A DNA stretch of 64,000 nucleotides, from positions 1,240,001 through 1,304,000 of the forward strand of contig NZ_CP042163.1 in the NCBI RefSeq assembly GCF_007725405.1. The letters are read 5' to 3'. Both the position numbers and the translations under genes were made by a program. Shown one piece after another: positions 29,350 through 37,461 of this stretch. The stretch comes from Shouchella miscanthi (GTDB taxonomy: Bacteria; Bacillota; Bacilli; Bacillales; Bacillaceae_D). Each line of letters starts with the position of its first letter. Position 1 is the stretch's first letter. The notes under the pieces are model-generated. The model did no database searches, was not told the origin of the DNA, and saw only the letters and a program-made list of their open reading frames with translations.

Positions 29350-30720
29350 ATGAAACAGATAGTACCTGTACAAAAAAATGAAACCCTCACGGTAACAATA
29401 GAAGATTTGACTCATGATGGCTCAGGTGTGGCAAAAGTAAAGGGCTATGCTTTATTTATTCCACAAGCACTTCCAGGTGAAAAAGCGGAAGTGAAAGTTG
29501 TGAAAACGAAAAAAGGCTACGGGTTTGCGCGGTTAATGAACCTTGTCGATGAAAGTCCGAGCCGAGTAGAACCACCATGCCCAATTTTTCATCAATGTGG
29601 TGGCTGTCAAATTCAACATATGGACTACGGCGCCCAACTGCATATGAAACAGAAGCAAGTCAAAGAAGTAATGGCACGCATTGGTAAATTACCAGATGTT
29701 CCGGTTCATCCAGTTGTAGGAATGAATGAGCCGTGGCGCTATCGGAATAAGTCGCAAGTTCCTGTAACATTCCAACGCGGAGAACTTGTCGCAGGCTTTT
29801 ATGCAAAGCGAAGCCACCATATTGTTGATATGGATGAATGCATCATTCAGCATAAAGAGAATGATCTTGTTGTTCAAACCATTAAACGATTAGCAAAAGA
29901 ATTACGGATTCCTGCCTATAATGAAGAGAAACATAATGGCGTTTTGCGGCATATTGTGGCAAGGTACGGCAAGACAACGGATCAAGTAATGGTTGTTTTA
30001 GTAACAAGGGGTAAAAAGCTCCCACAAAAGGACGAGCTGATAGCGGGTATACGAGAGGCAATCCCAACTGTTGTATCGGTTGTCCAAAACATAAACAACG
30101 AACGTACCAATGTGATCTTCGGAAAGCAAACGGATGTGTTATGGGGAGAAACGTATTTGTACGATGAGATCAACGGCATCCGCTTTGCCATATCGGCACG
30201 CTCGTTTTATCAAGTGAACCCAGATCAAACAAACCGACTGTATCAGAAAGCACTTGATTACGCAGAACTCACTGGTAGCGAAACCGTTATTGACGCTTAC
30301 TGCGGTATCGGAACCATTTCTCTTTTCCTCGCTCAAAAAGCAAAGCACGTGTATGGCGTTGAAATTGTGCCTGAAGCGATTACCGATGCAAAGCGAAATG
30401 CAAAACTCAACCATATTGACAATGCAACCTTTGCAGTTGGAGAAGCAGAAAAAGTCATCCCATGGTGGCATGCTCAAGGCGTTACAGCCGATGTTATCGT
30501 TGTAGATCCACCGAGAAAAGGCTGCGATGAAGCATTGCTTAACACGATGCTTAAGATGAAACCAGAACGAATCGTCTATGTCTCGTGTAACCCTGCTACC
30601 CTTGCTAGAGATTTACGCATTTTAGAAGACGGCGGCTACCGGACAAAAGAAGTTACACCAGTTGACATGTTCCCACAAACAAATCATGTGGAGTGTGTGG
30701 CGGTTTTAACATTGATTTAA
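29350..30720 (+). CDS. rlmCD: 23S rRNA (uracil-C5)-methyltransferase RlmCD
   Basis: 456 residues, TrmA/RumA family. N-terminal TRAM domain ([21 protein letters not shown]), [4Fe-4S] cysteines C77, C83, C86 in [15 protein letters not shown] plus one later, SAM-binding [11 protein letters not shown], and the catalytic cysteine in [14 protein letters not shown] near residue 415. In Bacillus the single enzyme (YefA) makes m5U747 and m5U1939. Its 3' end borders the prophage, and no terminator is seen before the integrase, which fits displacement of the native terminator by the insertion. Confidence 0.93.
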   Translation: MKQIVPVQKNETLTVTIEDLTHDGSGVAKVKGYALFIPQALPGEKAEVKVVKTKKGYGFARLMNLVDESPSRVEPPCPIFHQCGGCQIQHMDYGAQLHMKQKQVKEVMARIGKLPDVPVHPVVGMNEPWRYRNKSQVPVTFQRGELVAGFYAKRSHHIVDMDECIIQHKENDLVVQTIKRLAKELRIPAYNEEKHNGVLRHIVARYGKTTDQVMVVLVTRGKKLPQKDELIAGIREAIPTVVSVVQNINNERTNVIFGKQTDVLWGETYLYDEINGIRFAISARSFYQVNPDQTNRLYQKALDYAELTGSETVIDAYCGIGTISLFLAQKAKHVYGVEIVPEAITDAKRNAKLNHIDNATFAVGEAEKVIPWWHAQGVTADVIVVDPPRKGCDEALLNTMLKMKPERIVYVSCNPATLARDLRILEDGGYRTKEVTPVDMFPQTNHVECVAVLTLI

Positions 30721-30749
30721 CAGGGTTTTACGTGCCGATATGATGTAAA

Positions 30750-30770
30750 TGACCACATTTTGACCACATT
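30750..30770. repeat. Tandem direct repeat next to integrase stop; likely att/Int arm site
   Basis: TGACCACATT occurs at 30750-30759 and again at 30761-30770, ending 3 bases from the integrase stop codon and 30-50 bases from the rlmCD stop. Tyrosine integrases commonly have arm-type sites or the attachment core here. The core cannot be named without attR. Confidence 0.45.
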
Positions 30771-30772
30771 GC

Positions 30773-31903
30773 TCAGGAATTGAATGCTTGTTCGATTTTC
30801 TGAGCGGTGTTTTCTTGCATGTCCGGTGTGACATGAGAATAGGTATCGGCAGTAATTTTGGTGCTGCCATGACCTAATCTTTCTGATACGATTTTAGTGT
30901 TTTCTCCTAGTCGTAATAGCATCGTAGCGTGGGAATGCCTCAAGTCGTGAATTCTTATTTTCTTTAAACCTGCAAGTTTTGATATCTTATCCATGTGCAT
31001 TGACAGTTGTCTTGGATATATTGGTTTGCCGTTAGGCATACAACAAACTAGATTACGGTTATCGTAATCTTGTCCGTGAGCTAGTTTCATTTCTGATTGT
31101 CTTCTACGATGCTCTTTTAATAATGTAATTAAAGAATCGTTTATAGTTATTGTTCTATATGAAGATTCTCTTTTTAAGTCACCAAAAACAAATCCCTTTG
31201 ATACTTCGTCAAACATCAACGATTGGTCGATGATAAGTTTTTTACGTTCGTAATCAATTTTATCCCATGTTAGGCCTAAAAACTCGCTTCTTCGCAAGCC
31301 AGTTTGTGCAGCTATAACCAATGGAACCATGTAGAATAAATTGTCCATTTTCAGGAAATTAATGAATTTAATTAATTCTTGATTGTCCCAAACTTCGTAA
31401 TTTCTTCTTCGTGCTCTTGGAAGTTCTAAAAATTCAAATGGATTCTTTAGAATAAGCTCAGTTTTAATGGCGTGTTTTAACGCACTACCTAAAACCGTGA
31501 AAGTATATTCGATGTAGCGCGGAGACTTGTCCTCATTGATCATGTCATTAACCATTTTTTCTCCATGATGTAGTCTTAAGTCCTTAATTTTCATTAACCC
31601 TATAACCGGCTTGACTCTTCTCTGCAAAGCTCTGTTATAATTAATGAATGTAGAGGGTTTTACGCGATGTTTGGCAACAGCTTCTAACCAATGGTCAAGA
31701 AACTCGCCTAACTTAACGTTATCATTATTAAATGAGTAACCTTTTTGAATTTGATCAATTATTGAAGCACATGCTGATTGTGCTTCTTTTTTAGTTTTAA
31801 ATCCACTTTTTGTTTTTTGTTTTCTTTTTCCGGTGGCGGGATCGACACCTATATCAATTGTGAAACTCCATTTATCTCCTCTTTTTCGAAAGTAACCTTT
31901 CAT
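30773..31903 (-). CDS. int: Tyrosine-type integrase
   Basis: 376 residues. N-terminal arm-binding AP2-like domain (MKGYFRKRGDKWSFTIDIG ... GFKTKKEAQ), SAM-like core-binding domain (about 65-150), and C-terminal catalytic domain with the R-H-R-H-Y set: Arg in TGLRRSEFLGL, HxxR in RIHDLRHSHATMLL, His in SERLGHGSTKITADTYSHV with the nucleophile Tyr. Catalyses phage integration and excision. Points toward the host junction, as usual for this class. Little or no recombination directionality factor is obvious nearby; the small HTH protein at 32591 is a candidate. Confidence 0.95.
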   Translation of the reverse strand: MKGYFRKRGDKWSFTIDIGVDPATGKRKQKTKSGFKTKKEAQSACASIIDQIQKGYSFNNDNVKLGEFLDHWLEAVAKHRVKPSTFINYNRALQRRVKPVIGLMKIKDLRLHHGEKMVNDMINEDKSPRYIEYTFTVLGSALKHAIKTELILKNPFEFLELPRARRRNYEVWDNQELIKFINFLKMDNLFYMVPLVIAAQTGLRRSEFLGLTWDKIDYERKKLIIDQSLMFDEVSKGFVFGDLKRESSYRTITINDSLITLLKEHRRRQSEMKLAHGQDYDNRNLVCCMPNGKPIYPRQLSMHMDKISKLAGLKKIRIHDLRHSHATMLLRLGENTKIVSERLGHGSTKITADTYSHVTPDMQENTAQKIEQAFNS

Positions 31904-31977
31904 AGAACCACATCTCCAATTTTAATATTCATTATGTCGTTTATTGAAGAAGACAGGTTAAGCAATAGACCGAAATA

Positions 31978-32316
31978 TTATTTATCGCGTATTTCTCTGG
32001 CCATCTTAACCCATTTACGAACATCCTCCGCAGATACGCCTTGTCTTTCTAATTCTCGTAGATCTAACACCCATGCTTTTTCTTCTTCAGATAAACTAAC
32101 TTGATTTCCTTCTTCAAAAAAGTAGGTTATATCAACGTTAAATAAATCCGCCATTTTTTGAAGAAATTCAATGGAGATTTTACGTTTGCCACTCTCCATC
32201 TGTGATATATAGTTTCTTGTTAAACCTCCAATTCGATCAGCGACCTCTTGTTGAGTAACACCTTTTCTTAATCGTAATTCCTTAAGTTTTGCTCCAATTT
32301 TCTCTTGTGTATTCAT
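31978..32316 (-). CDS. XRE-family repressor (CI-like)
   Basis: 112 residues. Cro/CI helix-turn-helix at the N-terminus (IGAKLKELRLRKGVTQQEVADRIGGLTRNYISQMESGKRKIS), then a short helical tail (SLSEEEKAWVLDLRELERQGVSAEDVRKWVKMAREI). It lacks the LexA-like peptidase domain, so induction does not run through RecA-driven self-cleavage; an antirepressor is a possible route. ATG at 32316 is chosen since the HTH begins right after it; the longer frame adds a hydrophobic, non-conserved stretch. It represses the divergent early promoter. Confidence 0.88.
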   Translation of the reverse strand: MNTQEKIGAKLKELRLRKGVTQQEVADRIGGLTRNYISQMESGKRKISIEFLQKMADLFNVDITYFFEEGNQVSLSEEEKAWVLDLRELERQGVSAEDVRKWVKMAREIRDK

Positions 32317-32459
32317 ACAGGCTTCCACCACCAAATAATTCATTTTATATGCCAATAAGAACATTATGATACTAATTGTAACTTCAAGCAACAACGAATA
32401 GAATATTTGTAACATATATGAAACAAAAGTAACTAATTTAGTGATTTTAAAAATAAATG

Positions 32460-32568
32460 TTTACTTATTTGTTACGTTGGTTTATACTAAAATTAATCAA
32501 AAAGACGCAAACAAATTCGTTAATGAGCAAAATAAATTTTTTTGTCTTGTTGTTAACTTATTTGTTAC
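32460..32568. promoter_or_regulatory. Early promoter with repeated operator
   Basis: TTTACT (32460-32465), 17 bases, TATACT (32483-32488) forms a rightward promoter. The 13-base sequence ACTTATTTGTTAC occurs twice in direct orientation, at 32463-32475 overlapping the -35 and at 32556-32568. GTAAC cores also occur near 32410 and 32430. This is the expected switch between the repressor and the early genes. Confidence 0.6.
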
Positions 32569-32590
32569 TAAAAAGGAGGTGTGTTAACAA

Positions 32591-32791
32591 GTGAAAAAGC
32601 AAATTGAGGATTATCCTTTACTGCTTAACATGAAAAACGTTGCAGAGATAATGGGTTTCTCAGAGCGATTTACGTATGACTTTGTAGAGAGAGACGGTTT
32701 CCCTTTAATAAGAGCTGGTCGAACAAAGAGGGTGTTTAGAGACGATATGATTAATTGGCTAAACAATCAAAAAGTCAGAAAGGAGGCTTAA
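32591..32791 (+). CDS. Small HTH protein, Cro- or excisionase-like
   Basis: 66 residues, GTG start after AAGGAGGTG. Sequence LLNMKNVAEIMGFSERFTYDFVERDGFPLIRAGRTKRVFRDDMINWL is the HTH_17/AlpA-like winged helix found in excisionases and small phage regulators. First gene of the rightward early operon. Could serve as excisionase for the integrase or as Cro-like regulator; sequence alone cannot decide. Confidence 0.75.
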   Translation: MKKQIEDYPLLLNMKNVAEIMGFSERFTYDFVERDGFPLIRAGRTKRVFRDDMINWLNNQKVRKEA

Positions 32792-32794
32792 CTA

Positions 32795-32995
32795 ATGGAA
32801 CCTACATCAGAAATCAAACGCCGCTGCATCGAACTGGTTCAAGATGAGTATGCGGAAGGATCACCACACACGCTCATTGATCGCTCTTTTTTTAGAGATT
32901 TCGACCGCTTAAAAGGTGTTATCGCATTAGAGCTACACAAGCATGGTTTTCGCACATTAAGCATTCAAGGAGATTTGTTGGTAACTAAATTCTAA
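32795..32995 (+). CDS. Small phage protein, unknown
   Basis: 66 residues, starts 3 bases after the HTH gene with AGGAGG upstream. Charged helical N-terminus (EPTSEIKRRCIELVQDEYAEG) and a hydrophobic strand-rich C-terminus. No motif recognised. Likely early protein translated with its neighbours. Confidence 0.6.
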   Translation: MEPTSEIKRRCIELVQDEYAEGSPHTLIDRSFFRDFDRLKGVIALELHKHGFRTLSIQGDLLVTKF

Positions 32996-33011
32996 AGAGG
33001 AGGTGAAACAC

Positions 33012-33689
33012 ATGGATAACATTATGGAACAGCTCCAAATGCCGTTTAAAGCAGAAGATATTGAGTGGCGGGTGCAGAGAGCAATGAAGACAAAAAAAGG
33101 GCCGAAAGCAACTGTAATGGCATATGTGACGAACCGAGCTATCATGAATCGTTTAGATGAAGTGTTCGGCGTAGGTGGGTGGAAAAACGAATATGTTGAG
33201 TGGAGACAAAAAGGCGTTATGTGCGGTATCACAGTCAAAATTGGCGGTGAGTGGGTCACGAAATGGGATGCTTCTGATGAAACGAATATCGAGAGTACCA
33301 AAGGCGGTTTCAGTGGGGCTATGAAACGAGCGGCTGTACAGTTTGGTATTGGTCGTTACCTTTACAATCTTGATGAGTATTGGGTGGATATAAAAGACAA
33401 AGGTCAATTTTATATTAAATCAGGCAAAGGTAATGATGAAATAACAGGTCGATGGGATGCACCTACATTACCTGCATGGGCGTTACCGAGTAATAATCAA
33501 CCAAACAATAATCCTACCCCAAGTCACTATCAGGAATTATCTGTTATTGATCTAGAAGCTAAGTGGGAAACGTTAGCTGGCACAAAGGATGGCTTTGAAA
33601 AATTCTTTAATGACAAAATTGATGAAGGTCACTCTTACGAAAAAATTAATGATTTTTTACAGAGGAAGATAGATGAAAAACAAAAATAG
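33012..33689 (+). CDS. Rad52/22-family single-strand annealing protein
   Basis: 225 residues. The N-terminal 150 residues carry the Rad52-like fold found in phage Sak/RedB-type annealing proteins: DIEWRVQRAMKTKKGPKATVMAYVTNRAIMNRLDEVFG, then GGWKNEY, and GFSGAMKRAAVQFGIGRYLYNLDEYW, the characteristic DNA-binding segment. A low-complexity Asn/Pro linker leads to a short helical tail. Start ATG 33012 follows GAGGAGGTG; the GTG at 33003 lies inside that site. Works in phage DNA recombination with the Gam-like protein downstream. Confidence 0.82.
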   Translation: MDNIMEQLQMPFKAEDIEWRVQRAMKTKKGPKATVMAYVTNRAIMNRLDEVFGVGGWKNEYVEWRQKGVMCGITVKIGGEWVTKWDASDETNIESTKGGFSGAMKRAAVQFGIGRYLYNLDEYWVDIKDKGQFYIKSGKGNDEITGRWDAPTLPAWALPSNNQPNNNPTPSHYQELSVIDLEAKWETLAGTKDGFEKFFNDKIDEGHSYEKINDFLQRKIDEKQK

Positions 33690-33715
33690 AGCGCTCACAA
33701 CCACGAAAGCGCTCT
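33688..33715 (+). other. Hairpin between recombination genes
   Basis: Perfect 8-bp stem (33688-33695 with 33708-33715), 12-base loop, no T run after it. The 5' arm includes the stop codon of the Rad52-like gene. Perhaps an mRNA stability or processing element. Confidence 0.4.
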
Positions 33716-33771
33716 AACATAAAAAGGTTAGTCCAATTATAACACACTTTTCAAATAATGGAGGAATTAAT

Positions 33772-34326
33772 ATGACTGAATTACAGAAGCAGGTTGAAGC
33801 AATTTTAAACGATGGTGAGCAGGCTGAGGACTTTACCGTATCAAATATGGAGGATGCATTGGTAGCTGACGCTCGCATCATGTACCACAAAGGTAAGCAA
33901 CAAGAGATTCAAGATATGCTCGACAGTCAATTGGAAGCTCTCAAAAACAAGGAGAATCGCTTGAAAGAGTGGGCAGAAGAGGCTAAAAGACCTTATCTGG
34001 AATCCGAGCAATTTTACACGCATCGATTAGAGTTTTTCCTTCGAGAGCAATTGGAAGGTGGGCTGAAAAAGAAATCCATTGAACTACCGAATGTGAAGCT
34101 GAAAATGGTTAAACAACAGCCTGAATTTACGAAAGACGAGGACATGCTCTTTAAATATGCCAAAGCTAACGAAATGGTCAAGGTGAAAGAATCGACTGAC
34201 TGGTCAGCTATTAAGAAAGCGGCCAAGGTTATAAACGGTGTACTGATCGACGAGAACGGCGAACAGATACCCGGTGTAGAAGTAACGCCACGCCCTGACA
34301 AATTTAGTCTTGAGGTGATCAAATGA
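33772..34326 (+). CDS. Gam-like host-nuclease inhibitor
   Basis: 184 residues. Sequence pattern matches the Mu-Gam-like family: long coiled helices (QQEIQDMLDSQLEALKNKENRLKEWAEEAKRPYLESEQFYTHRLEFFLREQLEGGLKKKSIELPNVKLKMVKQQ in outline), then the short strand region EVTPRPDKFSLEV at the end. Gam binds DNA ends and blocks RecBCD/AddAB. Pairing with an annealing protein gives a recombination module like lambda Red/Gam. Confidence 0.78.
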   Translation: MTELQKQVEAILNDGEQAEDFTVSNMEDALVADARIMYHKGKQQEIQDMLDSQLEALKNKENRLKEWAEEAKRPYLESEQFYTHRLEFFLREQLEGGLKKKSIELPNVKLKMVKQQPEFTKDEDMLFKYAKANEMVKVKESTDWSAIKKAAKVINGVLIDENGEQIPGVEVTPRPDKFSLEVIK

Positions 34327-34427
34327 GTGCTAAATCAAAGGAAATCACAAACGCTCAGTTGTTGGTAGATAGAATCATTTGCATAGGGCTAGGAGCGATT
34401 TTAGCCATTGGGTGGTTAAGCATATGA
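34323..34427 (+). CDS. 34-residue membrane peptide
   Basis: Starts by ATGA overlap with the stop of the Gam-like gene and ends by ATGA overlap with the next. Product: polar MSAKSKEITNAQLL, then one hydrophobic segment ICIGLGAILAIGWLSI. Tight overlaps at both ends argue that it is real. Function unknown. Confidence 0.5.
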   Translation: MSAKSKEITNAQLLVDRIICIGLGAILAIGWLSI

Positions 34428-34534
34428 GCGATACACAACAGGCTTTACAAGAATGGCTGTCACACATACCTGACAGCCTACACAACGACATACGCAATGC
34501 TTTAAAGCAGATGGGGGATAAACGTGGATCTTAA
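34424..34534 (+). CDS. 36-residue phage peptide
   Basis: Starts inside the stop of the preceding peptide gene (ATGA) and overlaps the next GTG start. Acidic/polar helix (MSDTQQALQEWLSHIPDSL). Supported only by the overlap pattern. Confidence 0.45.
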   Translation: MSDTQQALQEWLSHIPDSLHNDIRNALKQMGDKRGS

Positions 34535-34886
34535 ACAGCACTTGGAACATCCATTTTATAAAGAGGCGCATGAGTACAGAGAAGCCGTTCGTAGAGAACA
34601 AATAGAGAAGGGGTGTCATAAGTACCCTAAACCCTTTACGCCTTCTGATTGGAGCAACAGCGATCTAGCAAAGCACGCCATGCAAGAGAATGTCGATCAA
34701 GCCGTATACATTAGCGGCATGTTAGAGCGGATGGAAGAGCAGCAGGATTTTATCAACCGTTTGTATATCGGGTTTGTAAATGTGACGGATGAACACAAGC
34801 AATACGTAGGCGACCACCAAGTAGATAAGGTTGTCCGTGAAACTATTAGACCAACAGATTTACGATTGATTTCAAAGAACAAGTAG
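34524..34886 (+). CDS. Phage protein, unknown
   Basis: 120 residues, GTG start at 34524 after GGGGG, overlapping the previous frame by 11 bases. Helical and charged, with no cysteines beyond one, no membrane segment and no known motif. Early region protein. Confidence 0.6.
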   Translation: MDLKQHLEHPFYKEAHEYREAVRREQIEKGCHKYPKPFTPSDWSNSDLAKHAMQENVDQAVYISGMLERMEEQQDFINRLYIGFVNVTDEHKQYVGDHQVDKVVRETIRPTDLRLISKNK

Positions 34887-34915
34887 TATCCATAAACTGT
34901 AGGGGAGGAATTTAA

Positions 34916-35035
34916 ATGGCTGTAATTTATTGTGAAATTTGCGAACGTGAATTAGAACGAGAAACTGGCATATGCGAGGAATGTGTTAGTGACATTGAAC
35001 TCGGAATTATTAATCCAGAAGAATACGGATGGTAA
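34916..35035 (+). CDS. 39-residue zinc-ribbon protein
   Basis: GGGGAGGAA ribosome site, ATG 34916. Two CxxC pairs (Cys6/Cys9 and Cys20/Cys23) in a 39-residue protein, so it likely binds one zinc ion. Probably a small nucleic-acid- or protein-binding factor; function unknown. Confidence 0.6.
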   Translation: MAVIYCEICERELERETGICEECVSDIELGIINPEEYGW

Positions 35036-35073
35036 TTCGCAGTATGACCAAACAGCGATAAGGAGGATTAAAC

Positions 35074-35346
35074 ATGGTCGCCTTAAATGATCGTATAGAT
35101 GATCTTGCAGAGGCTGTAAAAATATTAGCTTATCATCAACGATTAAGAAATGATTTGAGAGATACAGAGGTTGAAATGGCAAAGAAAATTGTCGGCAAAC
35201 CATATGAGTGGGGCACGTACAAAGGTTACCTTATTGCTGGATCAAAACCTCATAAAGTGACCGCTGTTTTAAAGTGCGAGAAGACGGGCCATGAAACACA
35301 TTGGTTTTATGATGCACATCATATTTACGACCGGATTATTAAATAA
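35074..35346 (+). CDS. Phage protein, unknown
   Basis: 90 residues after AAGGAGG. Helical N-terminus (DRIDDLAEAVKILAYHQRLRNDL) and a strand-rich C-terminus with several aromatic and histidine residues (KTGHETHWFYDAHHIYDRI). No recognised family. Confidence 0.6.
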   Translation: MVALNDRIDDLAEAVKILAYHQRLRNDLRDTEVEMAKKIVGKPYEWGTYKGYLIAGSKPHKVTAVLKCEKTGHETHWFYDAHHIYDRIIK

Positions 35347-35394
35347 GCAAAGGGAATCGGAGTTACTAAACAATTAGGCTATTAGGAGGATCTT

Positions 35395-35583
35395 ATGACG
35401 ACAAACTTAAAAGATTCACAGGTGACAGCGGTATTAGAAATCAATGGAGAAGTTCACTTGTTAGCTATGGAACAGGAACATTATGAAGCTGTATCGACAC
35501 TTGTAAAAATGAGCGCTACAACTGCTTATCCAACTGGTAAGAGTCAAACGGAATTACGTGAGTTTTTAGGAATAAACAATTAG
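35395..35583 (+). CDS. Small phage protein, unknown
   Basis: 62 residues. AGGAGG ribosome site within the recurring block. Mixed strand and helix (SQVTAVLEINGEVHLLAMEQEHYEAVSTLVKM), no motif known. Confidence 0.55.
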   Translation: MTTNLKDSQVTAVLEINGEVHLLAMEQEHYEAVSTLVKMSATTAYPTGKSQTELREFLGINN

Positions 35584-35607
35584 GCTACTGCCACTAGGAG
35601 GATAAGC

Positions 35608-35886
35608 ATGTCAGCATTTAAAGGTAATCGAAAAACAAATGATATTGATTTTGGTGATTACGTAAAGATCGAACAGCAAAGATACGGAGTAGCGAACGAA
35701 TGGTATGTGCACAAAGTAATAGGTGCTCTTGAATCTAATACGTGGGTTGAAACGCCAATTGAAATTAGTGGCAAACCAGTCAATCATGACGAGATAAAAA
35801 AAGTGCTTAATGTAATATGTTGCGGAGTAGATGAAACCGAAGTATTTAGAGTACTTGAAGAGGATTGCGTACTTATAGAACGATGA
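35608..35886 (+). CDS. Small phage protein, unknown
   Basis: 92 residues, preceded by TAGGAGG. Strand-rich: DFGDYVKIEQQRYGVANEWYVHKVIGALESN, two cysteines in INVICCGVD-like segment VICCGVDETEVFRV. A compact beta fold is likely; function not recognised. Confidence 0.58.
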   Translation: MSAFKGNRKTNDIDFGDYVKIEQQRYGVANEWYVHKVIGALESNTWVETPIEISGKPVNHDEIKKVLNVICCGVDETEVFRVLEEDCVLIER

Positions 35887-35912
35887 TACTGCCTATATAG
35901 GAGGGAAAACGT

Positions 35913-36188
35913 TTGAAATCAATATTTAAATATAACTTGAAATTGGTTCTTACACAAAATTTGGAATTGCCAGAAGGGGCAAAAGTTTTATCAGTTGCCA
36001 ATCAGAAAGATCAGTTAGTTCTATGGGCTATAGTCGATCCAGAAGTAAAAGAAATGGATGATTATACAGTCGTAATCGGAACGACAGGGAATCCATTACT
36101 TGATACAGCAAGTTATATGGATTTTATAGGAACTGTAATGTTTGATAATGACACGTTCGTGGCTCACGTATTTTGCGAGAAGCTATAG
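35913..36188 (+). CDS. Small phage protein, unknown
   Basis: 91 residues, TTG start after GGAGGG. Strand-rich throughout (LVLTQNLELPEGAKVLSVANQKDQLVLWAIVD). The pattern of strands with LPEGAKVLSV and VLWAIVDP is common in small phage and conjugative-element proteins of unknown role. Confidence 0.6.
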   Translation: MKSIFKYNLKLVLTQNLELPEGAKVLSVANQKDQLVLWAIVDPEVKEMDDYTVVIGTTGNPLLDTASYMDFIGTVMFDNDTFVAHVFCEKL

Positions 36189-36200
36189 GAGGGGAAACGG

Positions 36201-36386
36201 ATGCATGAAGTTAAATTTAATTTTGAAGTAGATGGCACCAAAGTAGAGAAGGTACAGACATACAGTACAGAGCCAACTCTGGAGCAAATTAAAAAAGATA
36301 TGCAAGAGTGGTTCATGAGTGAATGCTACATGTGGTTCGGTTATGAAGAGAACGGCGTTTACAGGAATTTAGCGGATTACGAGTAA
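36201..36386 (+). CDS. Small phage protein, unknown
   Basis: 61 residues, AGGAGGGG ribosome site. Pattern VKFNFEVDGTKVEKVQTYSTEPTLEQIKKDMQEWF suggests a two-strand, one-helix fold, with an acidic C-terminus. Function unknown. Confidence 0.55.
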   Translation: MHEVKFNFEVDGTKVEKVQTYSTEPTLEQIKKDMQEWFMSECYMWFGYEENGVYRNLADYE

Positions 36387-36413
36387 GGCTACTACTGTAT
36401 AGGAGGAAGAGGG

Positions 36414-36590
36414 ATGATCTGTTACAAGTGCTCAAATGAAATGGAGCATACCGACAGTATTAGAAATTTTAATTGGTTTATATGCAAGACCTGTAATTCC
36501 AAAGCGCATCAAGTAATTGGATCATCTAGTGAAGTTATGAAGGTAGTCTGGCATAACATTGCTGTGTTAAAAGAATTTGATGCAGATTAA
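36414..36590 (+). CDS. 58-residue zinc-finger protein
   Basis: ATG 36414 after AGGAGGAAGAGGG. Two CxxC pairs (Cys3/Cys6 and Cys24/Cys27) predict one zinc site. C-terminal amphipathic helix. Second short zinc-ribbon protein in this early operon. Confidence 0.58.
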   Translation: MICYKCSNEMEHTDSIRNFNWFICKTCNSKAHQVIGSSSEVMKVVWHNIAVLKEFDAD

Positions 36591-36633
36591 CGCTCCCCTC
36601 TGTGGGGAGTATCACACTTGGGAGGGATAAAGC

Positions 36634-36816
36634 ATGCAATTACATTTTTATACGGATTTTAAAAACATTAACAGACTTAAATCAGGGATTGAAATTCAAG
36701 TTTGGAATAAGAGTTTAGCGGATGAATCCGATGTTCATATTTGCTTTGATCCCAGTGAATACGAGATCCGTAGGAAAAACAAAAGAGTGTTTAAAGTAAA
36801 TAAGCTATCATTTTAA
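36634..36816 (+). CDS. Small phage protein, unknown
   Basis: 60 residues, GGGAGGG ribosome site. Basic C-terminus (YEIRRKNKRVFKVNKLSF). A hairpin (CTCCCC 36593-36598 with GGGGAG 36604-36609) lies in the gap before it. Function unknown. Confidence 0.52.
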   Translation: MQLHFYTDFKNINRLKSGIEIQVWNKSLADESDVHICFDPSEYEIRRKNKRVFKVNKLSF

Positions 36817-36885
36817 ACGCAACGATTGCTATAGTATCTGCGATTACTGTAGGGAGACAGGCATTAGGTAAGGTTCAAAAGACAT

Positions 36886-36906
36886 AAGGGGAGTCAAACT
36901 CTCCTT
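36886..36906 (+). terminator. Weak terminator hairpin closing the small-gene operon
   Basis: 8-bp stem with one G-T pair (36886-36893 with 36899-36906), loop TCAAA, only short T tail. It ends the rightward small-gene cluster before the minus-strand regulator. The rest of 36817-37042 shows no credible gene. Confidence 0.45.
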
Positions 36907-37042
36907 TCAACGCGTTTCAAAACCGAACATACGTACTAAACTCATCACGAACATACATAAGATCAAAATAAAAAGGAGCTGATCACATTACCGTGCGCGC
37001 CCCTCCCTTCCAGTTAATATGCAATTGACATGTGCGACTGGA

Positions 37043-37282
37043 TTAGTTTTGTTCTTCTTCTTCATCAGTAATTATAAAAAGGTCATCAAATGAACATTCA
37101 AGCACTTTGATAATAGCAACGATTGTATCGTAATCGATTCTATTATTTTCGTTTCTAACGAACTTGTCTAATGTTCTTCTGCTCATGGTGTAGCCTTGCT
37201 CTTGTATCAAACGATGAAGTTCAGAAACACTGTTTATTCCTTTCTCGGCCATCAAGATTCTAAGGCGGTTTTTCATTCCCAT
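37043..37282 (-). CDS. XRE/HTH_26-type regulator (second switch, leftward)
   Basis: 79 residues. Cro/CI-type helix-turn-helix: NRLRILMAEKGINSVSELHRLIQEQGYTMSRRTLDKFVRNENNRIDYDTIVAIIKVLECSFDDLF, with an acidic tail. Single minus-strand gene inside the rightward early region, divergent from another protein of the same fold. Looks like a second repressor/Cro pair. Confidence 0.78.
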   Translation of the reverse strand: MGMKNRLRILMAEKGINSVSELHRLIQEQGYTMSRRTLDKFVRNENNRIDYDTIVAIIKVLECSFDDLFIITDEEEEQN

Positions 37283-37461
37283 TATGAGACACTCCTTAAG
37301 CTGTTGTTATTTACTACGATTATACTCTAAATGACAACTTTTATACAACTTTTTATTATAAAGGTGTAAAAATTAGTAACAAAGACCCATAATCGCAATA
37401 TTGTTATTTTAACACCTTTGTAGTAAAATTATAAATGAAGGTAGCAAAGTGAGGTGAAACA
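37283..37461. promoter_or_regulatory. Divergent operator/promoter region of the second HTH pair
   Basis: Symmetric elements: AAAGGTGT (37360-37367) with ACACCTTT (37412-37419), and TTTACTAC near 37309 with GTAGTAAA near 37420. The region is AT-rich and lies between two divergent HTH genes, as expected for shared operators. Confidence 0.5.

Larger units (their letters stand above)
35375..36408 (+). repeat. Recurring ribosome-site block between small genes
   Basis: Four gaps carry versions of one block that ends in the ribosome site: 35375-35389 (TAGGCTATTAGGAGG), 35581-35601 (TAGGCTACTGCC then ACTAGGAGG), about 35885-35904 (TACTGCCTATATAGGAGG) and about 36384-36406 (GGCTACTACTGTATAGGAGG). The genes between are unrelated, so the block, not the genes, is repeated. 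Confidence 0.55.

Noticed and set aside
36977-37028. Short frame after AAAAAGGAG near 36975
   Set aside because: Only a non-standard start or an 11-codon GTG frame follows; no support.
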